Shown here: positions 1 to 9,205 of the stretch, one piece after another | How positions within the stretch are numbered: the first letter of the stretch is position 1 | How the letters are laid out: the number at the start of each line of letters is the position of its first letter | From: Choricystis sp. odSpoLacu1 | Taxonomy: Eukaryota; Chlorophyta; Trebouxiophyceae | DNA length: 64,000 nucleotides | Direction of reading: 5' to 3' | NCBI GenBank assembly: GCA_958009055.1 | Contig: OY253656.1 | Span: 620,001 to 684,000 of the forward strand | The notes under the pieces: model-generated | What the model was told of the DNA's origin: nothing | Database searches by the model: none | What the model saw: only the letters and a program-made list of their open reading frames with translations | Position numbers and translations under genes: made by a program

Positions 1-308
1 ACGCTCGCGCGTCCCGCGCGCGCTGTCGCCAGGGCGGCCTCCGCGGCCGCCACCTCCCGCTCCCGAGCGTCCAGCAGGGCGGTGCGCGTGATCAGGGCGA
101 CGTGCTCGGCGCGCGCCTCCTGGACGCGGGCTTCCAGGGCTGTGACGCGCGCGCGGCGCGCGTCGGTCGGGCGGTTGGCCGTTGGCACCTGGTCGGCGCC
201 TTGGCGCGCGGACTGCGCGCCACTGGAAGTGTCGGCGTCACGTGAGGGCGAGCGGGCGGCTGGCGCGGGGGGGCGTAGGTGCGGCCGGGGCCGGCGCCCA
301 CGCGGCAT
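1..308 (-). CDS. Coiled-coil protein, partial (C-terminus beyond window)
   Basis: The frame is open from an ATG at 308 to the left window edge, about 102 residues. An in-frame TGA lies six codons upstream of that ATG, which supports the start. The first 20 residues are rich in Arg and Pro. A Ser/Gln/Ala-rich linker follows, and then from about residue 55 a continuous Ala/Glu/Arg helix with heptad spacing (for example VTALEARVQEARAEH) that is still open at the edge. I do not recognise a family. It could be a structural coiled-coil protein or the start of a larger one. No introns are seen in the visible part. Confidence 0.55.
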   Translation of the reverse strand, partial: MPRGRRPRPHLRPPAPAARSPSRDADTSSGAQSARQGADQVPTANRPTDARRARVTALEARVQEARAEHVALITRTALLDAREREVAAAEAALATARAGRAS

Positions 309-547
309 TTCGGGGCGCTCGGGTCAGGGTGAGAATGCGCAGGCCTGGCGCGTCACACGGCGGCGTGCATTGGGCAGGCGGCACGACTGGGGTGTCGTGT
401 GCCGCGAAACGCCGCGTTTTGTGGGGGGAGGGAGAGGTCGTTTGAGGCGGGGGTGCCCAAAAACGACGAGAAACGAGACTCGTAGAGAAACGAGCTTCTC
501 TCCGCCGGGAGAAGCTTTTCTTGATTCACAACCCCCCCCCCTCCCTC

Positions 548-2805
548 TCACCAACTGTACTTGGCGTCGATCAGCGTGGCCTCATACCTCTCCGCCGCCC
601 GCGTCCACGACCAGTCGACCGCCATGCCGCGCGCCGCCACGCCGTGGAAGGAGGGGCGGGCGTGGGTGTAGGTGGACAGCGCGTGGTGCAGGCTCGTCCG
701 CAGCGCGTGGCCGTCGCACGTGTCAAACAGCCAGCCCGTGCCCGTGTCGGCGGCCGGGTTGTGGGGCGCGATGGTGGAGCGCAGGCCGCCGACCGCGTGG
801 GCGACGACGGGGGTGCCGTACCGCTGGCACGCGCCCTGCACCAGCCCGCACGGTTCGAACCGGCTGGGCATGGCCATGATGTCTGCTCCCGCGGTCAGCC
901 GGTGCGCAAACGGTACGTCGAAGCCCACCCAGCAGCGCGCGCGGTCGCCGTGGGTGGCCTCCAGCGCCCGCAGGCCTGCCTCCAGATCATCGCGCCCCGA
1001 CCCCAGCATGACGATCTGGGCGCCCTGGGACAGGATCCAGTCCGCCGACTCAAGCAGCAGGTCGACCCCTTTCTGGTGGTCCAGGCGGCCGATGAAGGCG
1101 ACGATCGGGGCTGGGGGAAGGGAGGTGGTTGTGTCGGAGCGTTTTTTTCTTTTTCTTTTTCTTTCCCTCCCTTTCGACCTCCCCTCCTCTCCACCCCCAC
1201 CCCACCCCAGAGAGAGGGTGGTGGTGGGTCGGTGGGGGGTGCGCGTTTTGTTTTTGTCTTCCCCCCTCCCCCACCCCCATCCACACTCACCATCCGGCTG
1301 CACCGGCAACCCCAGCTCCGCCTGCAGCGCCGCCTTGCACGCCGCCTTGCCCTCCACAAAGGAGGTCGCATCGTACGTGGCATAGCCAGGCGCCTCGATC
1401 AGGTGGCGGTCAGTGGCTGGGTTCCATTCGTCGACGTCGATGCCATTTACTATGCCGGCCAGCTTGCCCGACGCACCGCGCAGCGTGTCTGCCAGCCCAA
1501 ACCCGCCCTCCTGCGTCTGCACCTCCCACGCGTACCCGTCGGACACTGCCACGACGCGGTGGGCGGACTCGATCCCCGCTTTCAGCATGTTGGAGTGGAG
1601 GCCGCCGACCGGGTCGTCCAGGACAAAGGGGGCGGCGCGGTCGCCATGAATGCCGTAGAGGGCGACGTCGCTGACCGGCCCCCGCCCCTGGTGCGCCACA
1701 TTGTGCAGCACCAGCACGGCGCGCGCGTACTCGTACTGGCCGTGGTCTCGGTAGTTGGCCTGCAGGTAGACAGGGAGAAGAGAGGCTTGCCAATCATTGG
1801 CCACAAACACGAGGTTGGCGTCGCCATAGGTGGCGCCGCCACAGGGGACGACGCGGGGCGCCTCCAGGGCGGCTCGGGAGAGGAGGGCGGCCCTGAAGGT
1901 GACGTCGGTGCGGTCGCCAGCGTACAGGGTGGGGCCGCTGCGCCCTGAGAAGGAGGGGTGGTCGACGAACACAACGTCGACGCCGTTGACGTAGCCGTGG
2001 AAGTAGCCGACTGGGAGGCAGATTGGGGGGGGGGGGGGGGGGGGAGATTGGGAGAACGTGAGCGAGTGTTGTCGGGCTGTATGGTGGCTCTCCTCTTTTT
2101 CCTTCAACCACCGACTCACCTTCATGACTGCCGCCAAACAGGTCAAACGTGCACCTCGCCCCCGTCTCCCACCCCTCCTCATAGTTTTGGTAGCGCGGAA
2201 TGACGACCATGACGCGGTGGCCCCGTTTGGCCAGGGCGGGGGGGAGGGCTGCGACGACGTCGCCGAGGCCGCCTGTTGTAGCGTAGGGTTTCATTTCTGA
2301 CGCCACAAACACGATGTTCAAGCATTCCACCGCTGTGGGAGGAGGAGGAGGGGGAGCGGAAGATGCAACTGGCGGAGGAGTCGGCTCGTCCGCGTCCAGG
2401 CTGCATGTCCCCAGCTTGGCAGAGGCGGCGCGCAGTTTGGCCTGCAGCTCCTGCTGCAAGCGTTTGCGTTCGTCGATCTCCTTCAACAACTCTTCATGCA
2501 GTTTCAGCACGTCGGGCGCGTCCTCGCCACCGGCGGCAGCGGGGCCCGCGCGCGCGGCGACGCGGCGGAGGGGGTGGGGTTGGCGCGCCGGCGGGCGTGC
2601 TGTGTGGTTTGGTCGGCGTCGGTGTGAGAGGGTCGGGGCCGACTCTCTGTTTTGCCCGTCTTCCCCCCAGTCGCGACACGCTCGCCCATTCTCCACGCCC
2701 CCCCACACTCTCTCCTCACTCACAACCAAACTCACCTGCCAGACCTGGGCGAGCCACTGGCACTGGCGCTGGCGGGGCCAGACCGCGCGGCGCGGGGGCT
2801 CGCAT
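548..2805 (-). CDS. Soluble starch synthase (GT5, SSI/SSII-like)
   Basis: Four exons (2736-2805, 2120-2599, 1291-2010, 548-1110) give 610 residues with every junction in frame. The product transfers glucose from ADP-glucose to growing alpha-glucans, presumably in the plastid. The first exon encodes an Ala/Pro/Arg-rich stretch that suits a transit peptide. A short coiled coil (about residues 50-85) and a Pro-rich linker come before the GT5 N-terminal domain, which starts near residue 118. The C-terminal GT1 half carries GRLDHQKG (about 432) and SRFEPCGL (about 503), closest to SSI/SSII. One oddity: the nucleotide-sugar loop reads [10 protein letters not shown], where active enzymes have KTGGL, so the substrate lysine is Thr. 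The family is certain; full activity is not. Confidence 0.9.
2025..2044. repeat. Uninterrupted run of 20 G inside a starch synthase intron
   Basis: Positions 2025-2044 are all G on the plus strand, which is C20 on the sense strand of the starch synthase gene. The run lies just upstream of the 3' splice site and serves as the pyrimidine tract. It is also a place where base counts are likely to be unreliable. Confidence 0.9.
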
Positions 2806-3068
2806 TGAGGGAAAAAAGAAAAGGCTGTGGCTGTGCGCGTGTGCCGAGGCGAGGGGAGTGGAGAGAGCGTGTCGGTAGAGAGTGGTGGATCGACACAGCG
2901 CTGCAACGCGGTGTCGGATGGGGTGCTGGTGGCGCGGGGGAGGCAGAAAAGGGACAGGCCGACTCAGCGGTAGTGTTTTTTTTGCGTTTTTGTTGGTTGC
3001 GCTCGAGCCGTTGTTGTTGCACCCACCCAGACACACACACACACCGTTTCCACTCTCTCTCCTCCTCT

Positions 3069-4702
3069 TCACAACAAGTTGTGCATGCCCCGCACCAGCA
3101 CCTCCTTCAACACCCACCTCGGCGCCACAAACACGCCCCGCGCATCCACAAACCCGGTCCCCGCCTCCTGCACCAGCGCCCAGTAGTAGTACACCCGCTG
3201 CACGTCGTCGGGGGCGCCCTCCACCACGTTGCCAGCCCGGCCACGAGCGCAGTTGATCTGTTGGGCGGAGAACTGGACGATGGCGGCGGGGTCTCCCTCC
3301 AGAAACTTTAGGTCCACTAGTTCCACATCCCCCACATCCAGCACGGACGCGTCAGGCACCGCGTCCGGGGTGGCGGCCGCCACGCGGATGACGCGTTCGA
3401 CGAGCTCGGGTGAGGCGTGTTGGGCGAGGGCGGCGCCGTCGGCGGCTATGTAGGCTCGCACGATCGATGGCACATCCTCCTTGACAGAGGCCAGGAAGGC
3501 CACCATGTCGAAGCCGGGGTCACGGGCGCGGACCTGAGGGGAAAGGGAGGGAGGAGGAGTGTGTGAGCGGGAAGAAAACAAACAGAACAACCTCTCCCTC
3601 TCCCCCCCAACACGCCACGCCCTCTCTTACCTCCCTCAACGCTTGCGCCATCTCCGTCTCCGCAAACACGGCGTCCGACACATCCTGCAGCCGGTGCACC
3701 AGGGGCGAGTCCGACGTCTCCCACTTTTTCAGGGCGGCTTCCCGCCACTCGCGCGCGCGCGCGCGGCGGCCGCGCCCGCCGGGGCGCCGGCCGCATCCAG
3801 CGCGGCCGACAGCCGGGCAAATATGGGGTGGCCGCCCAGGGTGTCGTGCATGCGGGCCCACTGCTGCTGCCAGGCAGAAGGCGGCGCTTCGGGCAGCACG
3901 GTGAGGGAGGACGCGCCGCCGGGGCCCGACGGCGGGGGCGCCCTCGCCGTCGGGTCGCGCGCCCGCGTGGCCGACGCGGCGGGGGGTTCGGGCAGCACAG
4001 CGGCCGCGATCTCAGCTTTGAGGGCGGAGGCAACGGCTGCCAGGGCGGCGGGTAGGGAGCGCCCGCCAAGCAGTTTTTCACGCCACGACGGTGCAGACGC
4101 GGTGCTGCTGCCGCTCGCGTCGCCAGAGGTGGCGCCACCACTCCCTGCTCCTGCTGCTCCACCACCACCCAACCCCATCTGCGACCTCAGCTCGGCCGCA
4201 GTTGCAGCCGCCGTGTCCGCCAGGCCGGCGGCTGTGGCGTCAGGCGAAGATGAGGATGGCTTGGCGTCGTCACCATCGCGGCGGCCGGGGGGGGCGGTGG
4301 ACAGTGCGCGAAGGCGGTGGTGAGTGTCGTCGACAGCGCGCGGGCGGGCAGGGTGTCGCCGCAGCAAGGCCTGTGGGGGGGTGGAGTGTGTGTGAGTGTC
4401 AGTGTGCAGAGAAAGAGACAGAGGCGCGCGTGCCTGTGGTCGGGGAGCAGCACCGCCGCCCGCTTCCCCATTTGTTGGCCAGCGCGCCGTTTTTTGGTCA
4501 GCCTGCCCCTCTCTCTCCCCCCTGCTGACCGCGCATCTCTGCCCCCATATCGCTCGCGTGGTCTCAGATCGAGCCGTGGCAGCGTGCGGCGCGACAGCAG
4601 GAACAGGCGCCGCCCTGCTGCACGACAAAACACACACACGCGACAGCACAACACACACACACGCACCCCTGCAACCGCGCGGGCGGCACGCGACGCGCTC
4701 AT
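3069..4702 (-). CDS. TIM44: Mitochondrial import motor subunit TIM44
   Basis: Three exons (4667-4702, 3631-4370, 3069-3533). TIM44 tethers mtHsp70 to the TIM23 channel on the matrix side. The first 12-codon exon plus the start of exon 2 give an Arg/Ser/Ala-rich presequence. The C-terminal Tim44 domain is clear: DPGFDMVAFLASV, a VYYYWALV strand, and the terminal GMHNLL typical of the family. Exon lengths sum to 2 nt more than whole codons. The frame changes at the CG dinucleotide repeat 3750-3765, between an Ala-rich segment and REWREAALKKWETSD; removing one GC restores a 412-residue protein. This is probably an assembly error, but a real lesion is possible. Confidence 0.88.
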
Positions 4703-4918
4703 TGGGCAGGCACAGGCGTGCGCTGGGGAAGCCAGAGACCGTCTGACGACGACGCGTGTGGTGCGTGGCACAAATAAAACCACGGCGGAGTGAGAGAAAG
4801 TTGTCTTCGCTAAAACGCCTCCATCTACACACACTCCCTCTTCTACTCCTCCTCTCCTGTCGCCGCCGGCCTACGCCTGGATGAAAGCGAGGGCGTAGGC
4901 CGACACGTGAAAAAAAAC

Positions 4919-5748
4919 TCAACTAAACGCCACCAGCGTCAACACCACCAGCAGCACGACCAACCCCCCGATGATGGCAAGTTGGGCCTTGACTCCCGCC
5001 CTCTCCAGCACGGTCGCCACTTTGCGCCGCGCGGCCGCGAGCCTCGCGCCTGTGGCATCAGTGTCGGCCGCCAGCTCGTCCAACGCCACCGCCTGGGACT
5101 CCAGTTCGCCATGGATGGCGAGCCCCACCTCCCCGATGCGGGCGACGGCGGCGCCCAAGTGGTCGAGCTGAGCGTCCTGGTGCGCCATGAGTTGGGCGGC
5201 GTTGCCCTCCACCCCCCCCAGAAACGCGTCATTGGCGCGCGAACCTGGTTGAGACGTGGGCGGCGGTGCTCCAAAGGGGCGGGCCGTGGTGGTGGCAGCG
5301 GCGGGCGCGCGCGTCACCGCCGCGCGCAGCGCGGCCGCGTCTCCCCGCGCGGCCGCGACCCACGCCCGCCGCGCCGACACTTCGGCCGCCGTCAGTCCAA
5401 ACCGGGAGGCTGACCGCTCAGCGACGGACACCGCTTTGTCGACTTCGGCCAGCTGCCACTCGAGGGAGCGCGCTTCGTCCGCGACTTCTGCGGCCAGCGC
5501 GGCCGCGCCGGGCGAGCCGGGGGGCAGGCTGGCCCACCGAGCGGCCGCGGCTTTGGCTTTGTCGAGCTGTGCGTGTTTGTGTGGAAGTGGTTGGTCGTGT
5601 GGGAAAGCAGGGGGCTGGGCGCGGAGAGGGGTGTCCCGCCACAGCGCGCGCCACATTGGCGCCGCCCCCCCTTCCTCCCGTTCTCTCCTCCGCGCACCGA
5701 CGCCTGGATGTCGTCGCGCACAAGGTGGTACGGGTCGCTGGACGACAT
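4919..5748 (-). CDS. SYP61: Qc-SNARE of the SYP61 / syntaxin-6 type
   Basis: Two exons (5698-5748, 4919-5566) encode 232 residues. Syntaxin-6/SYP61 proteins form SNARE complexes at the trans-Golgi network. The start MSSSDPYHLVRDDIQ is the family's N-terminal signature and runs across the splice junction into LDKAKAAAARW. A three-helix N-terminal region is followed by a Qc SNARE motif (about residues 145-205) with the zero-layer Gln in ELESQAVALDELAAD. A single C-terminal hydrophobic anchor, AIIGGLVVLLVVLTLVAF, ends the protein. Plant SYP61 is about 245 residues, so the length fits. The gene is divergent from the DDX1-like gene, with a 161 bp shared promoter. Confidence 0.9.
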
Positions 5749-5758
5749 GGTTGTGTTG

Positions 5759-5786
5759 TGTGTGTGTGTGTGTGTGTGTGCGTGTG
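5759..5786. repeat. GT microsatellite in the SYP61/DDX1 divergent promoter
   Basis: A near-perfect (GT)n tract lies 5' of the SYP61 start, inside the 161 bp between the divergent SYP61 and DDX1-like start codons. It could affect promoter structure or vary in length between strains. No TATA box is evident beside it. Confidence 0.75.
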
Positions 5787-5909
5787 CGGCCGCGCGCGCG
5801 CGGGGGCGCGAGAGAGCGAGAAGAGAAAGTGGGGGTTGTTTGTTGACCGACGCTTTTTTTTTTTTTCGTTTCACTCTTGCACAATTTGCGCTCTCTCTCC
5901 GCGCACGAA

Positions 5910-8305
5910 ATGTCGGCCTCCGCCTTCAGCGAGCTGGGCGTCGCCCCCGAGCTCGTGCAGGCGGCTGAGGACTTGGGGTGGAGGTGAGAGGTGGAGGAGA
6001 GTGGAAGGTCGCACACACAACAAGCCCGCTGCTGCCGACGGCTTGTTTTTCGCTCACTCCCCTCCCACGCCACAGCCTCCCCACCCCCATCCAAGCCGAA
6101 GCCGTCCCCCTCATACTGGGTGGCGGCGACGTCCTGGCCGCCGCCGAGACCGGGTCCGGCAAGACGGGCGCCTTTGCGCTGCCGCTGCTGCAGCTGGTGG
6201 GCGAGGCGAGGGCGGGCGTCGCGTCGACGCGGCGCGCATCGCCGCCGTCCGCCCCCGACACCGATCCAACCGCCCCCACCACCGTGTCCCCGGTCGACCG
6301 AGACCCCGCGCTCGCGGTGTCCGCGGAGGGCGACCGCGCGCAGGCCAGGTCGGCGGCCGCGTGGTGCGGCGCGCGCGCGACGCACGGCGTGTCCACAGGG
6401 TGCGCGTTTTGCGAGGCCACCGTGCAAGACGGCGGCCTCGTCCGCGTTGGCTGGGCGACGGCGACAGCCTCCCTGGAGCTGGGCACGGACGGCGTGTCGG
6501 TGGGCTATGGCGGCACCGGCAAGGCGAGCCACGGAGGGTCGTTTAAAGATTATGGGCGGCCGTTTAGCGCGGGCGCCGTCGTCGGGTGTGCCGTCGACGC
6601 CGACGCCGGCACCGCCTCCTTCCTCCTGGACGGCGCCCCCCTGGGCGACGCCGCCACGATCGCGATCCCACCCCGCCTGCCGGGGGACGCGGGCGCCCTC
6701 TTCCCCGCGCTCTGTTTGAAAAATGCAGAAGTGAAACTGAATTTTGGGGGGACTCCGTTTGTGCACCCGCCGCCGCCCGGTTTCCCGCCCCTCGACACCG
6801 CGACGGGGCGCGTCCCCGCGGCCGCGGCGCGGGCGGCCCTGCCCCAGAAGCAAGCAGAGGAGAAAACGAGCGGCCGCCCTCCACTCGCTCTGGTGCTGGA
6901 ACCCTCCAAAGATCTGGCTGAACAAACCGCAGCCGCGCTCACCGCTCTAGCCGCCCGCCTCCCCCCCCCCGGCGTGTCCGTGCTGCTGTTGGTGGGGGGC
7001 GACCCCGCCGCCCACGTGCGGGCCGCCTTGACCGCGGGCGCGGACGTTGTCGTCGGCACCCTTGGCCGCGTCGGCGCGGCGGCAGCAGCGGGCGACCTTT
7101 CACTCGCCTCCATCCGCCTCTTCGTCCTGGACGAAGCCGACCGCCTGCTCGACCCCTCCGGCGCAGACGAGGTGGCCTCTCTCTTCGGCCGCCTGCCGCG
7201 TGGTGGCGCGGGCGCGGCCAGGCTGCAGGTGCTGCTGTTTTCGGCGACGCTCGACTCACCAGACGTCGCGCGCGGCGCGGCCCGCTTGTGCGCCCACCCC
7301 ACCCACATCGACCTCAAGGGCCCCGGCTACGTCCCCGCCGGCGTCGACCATGTGCGCGTGGACATCGACCCCATCGCCGACCGGTCCTGGATGCAGGCCG
7401 AGCCGCGAGTGCCGGACGATTCAGTGCACGCCGGCCTCCCGCCAGCCCCCCCCGGCTCCGAAACGCCCGAACACCTCTCCCTCGCCGTCAAAAAACTGAA
7501 ACCCCGCCTCCTGCTGCGCCTGGCAGATGCACTGGCCATGGACCAGTGCGTCGTGTTCTGCCGCACGAACCATGATTGTGACCAGTTGGAAGCGTTTTTG
7601 CGGAAAGCGTCGGGAGCAGCGGCGACTGCACCCCCTACCCGCGGCCCCTCCGAAACCGGGGCCCAGGGCGCCTACACGTGCGTCGTGCTGGCGGGCGCCC
7701 GCTCCACCGAGGACAGGCGGGAAGCCCTGCGCGCGTTCAAGGCGGGGGAGGCGCGCTTTTTAATCTGCACTGACGTCGGCGCGCGTGGCATCGATGTCGA
7801 TGGCCTGCCCTACTGCGTCAACCTGGCCCTGCCCGACACCGACCACGCGGAAGACTATGTGCACCGCGTGGGGCGGGTGGGGCGGGCGGGGCGGCGGGGG
7901 CTGGCCATTTCGCTCGTGGCCACGGTCAAGGAGAAAGTTTGGTACTGCACGCGCAAGGGGCACAAACCCTGGCTGGCGCCCACGGCTGACGATCAGCGGG
8001 TGATCGAAGAAGGAGGCCACACCATGTGGCGTGACGAGCGCGCGTGCCTGGCCGCCGTCCAAACTCGGCTGGGCGCGGGCGTGCGCGCGCTGCCGCCTGA
8101 TTTGTCCCTGCCCGCCGACATCGCGGCAGCCGCCGCTGCAGGCGCGGGAGGCGGCGGCTACGGTGGCGACGCCGCGACCGCGGAGGCGGACGCCGCCCTG
8201 AAGGCGCGGCTGACGGCGTTGGCGCCGGCGGTTGCTGAGCTGGCGCGGCTGGAGGCGGACGCGCAGGCTTCCTTTTTTGAGCTGCAGCGGAGGTGGGTGG
8301 TGTGA
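5910..8305 (+). CDS. DDX1: DDX1-type DEAD-box RNA helicase with SPRY insert
   Basis: Two exons (5910-5983, 6076-8305) encode 767 residues; human DDX1 is 740. DDX1 is an RNA helicase linked to the tRNA ligase complex, mRNA 3' processing and RNA clearance at breaks. Seen in order: Q motif LPTPIQAEA (about 26), motif I AETGSGKT (about 47), a SPRY domain of about 180 residues between motifs I and Ia (diagnostic of DDX1), motif II LDEADRLLD (about 375), motif III FSATLD, CVVFCRTNHDCDQLE (about 516) and motif VI HRVGRVGRAGR (about 620). The C-terminal tail is Ala/Gly-rich. The intron falls in the Q motif region. Confidence 0.93.
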
Positions 8306-8450
8306 AGAGAGAGAGAGTGTGTTGCGTGTTGTTTTTGAAGCGTGTTGTTGTTGGATGAAAGGTGTTGGCGCACGGGAACAAAGAAACCAAAGAAACAAAA
8401 CCTCACACAACGAAACAAAGGTTTTCCCCCGACCCGCCCGATTCCCACCA

Positions 8451-9167
8451 ATGCGAGCGACCGTCGCCGCCCCAGCCGCCCTGGCCGCCCTGTTCACAGC
8501 TCTGCTGCTGGGTGGCGCCCTTGACCACACACTGCTTGACGCCGCGCACACCGCGCTGAGCGGGCGGTCCTCGTCGCCCCCGCCCTTGACGCGGGACTCC
8601 CGCGTCGCGGCGGTCGTCGTCCTGGGCTACGCCCTCGACCGCCACGGCAGACCCTCGACCGCGCTGGCATCCCGCGTGGCCGACGGCCTGGCCGCCTGGC
8701 GCGCCGTCGCGGGCGACGGCGCGGCGCTGGTGTTCTCGGGGGGCGCCCCGACGCGCGCGCGCGCGGCGCGCGCGCCCCTCTCCGAGGCGGCCACCATGGC
8801 GGCAGCCGCGGCAGGGGTGACAGGGGTTGCTGAATCCACTGCCTGGCTGCTGGAGGAGGCGTCGACGAGCACGTGGGAGAATGCACTGTTCTCTGTCAGG
8901 TTGTTGAAAGAGCGTGGCGCTCTCTCCCCCACGGCATCACCCCCCCCACCCACCCTGCTCATCGCCACGTCTCCCTTTCATGGTGCCCGGTCCCTGGCCA
9001 CGTTTCGGTGCGTGCTGGACCGGACGGGAGGGGGCGCGGTGGTGGCGCTGGCCCCCGCGCACAGGCCAGCGCCGGGCAGTGCGGTCGAGCGGGCAGAGCG
9101 CGTTTTGGAGGCGGCGCGGGAGGTTGCCGCGTTGGCCTACTATGCGGCCCGCGGGCGGCTGTGTTGA
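8451..9167 (+). CDS. DUF218 / YdcF-ElyC-SanA family protein
   Basis: An intronless gene of 238 residues. It begins with a hydrophobic segment (residues 5-22) that could be a signal anchor or signal peptide. The DUF218 core follows: VVVLGYALD, an Arg/Ala-rich helix, LVFSGGAPT, the conserved Glu/Asn region WLLEEASTSTWENALFS, and LLIATSPFHGARS. Bacterial members are membrane-associated and act in envelope metabolism; eukaryotic members are little studied, so the biochemical role is unknown. The stop is only 38 nt from that of the convergent FtsH-like gene, so the two 3' UTRs must overlap. Confidence 0.8.
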   Translation: MRATVAAPAALAALFTALLLGGALDHTLLDAAHTALSGRSSSPPPLTRDSRVAAVVVLGYALDRHGRPSTALASRVADGLAAWRAVAGDGAALVFSGGAPTRARAARAPLSEAATMAAAAAGVTGVAESTAWLLEEASTSTWENALFSVRLLKERGALSPTASPPPPTLLIATSPFHGARSLATFRCVLDRTGGGAVVALAPAHRPAPGSAVERAERVLEAAREVAALAYYAARGRLC

Positions 9168-9205
9168 TTTTTGTAGAGAGGTGAAAAAAACAGAAACACA
9201 ATGAT

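Noticed and set aside
851..865. Sequence ggttcgaac resembling a tRNA T-arm
   Set aside because: It lies inside conserved starch synthase coding sequence (SRFEPCGL) and no cloverleaf surrounds it.
521..1948. Plus-strand open frame of 475 codons opposite starch synthase
   Set aside because: It is the shadow of a GC-rich gene; the minus strand carries clear GT5 motifs and in-frame splicing.
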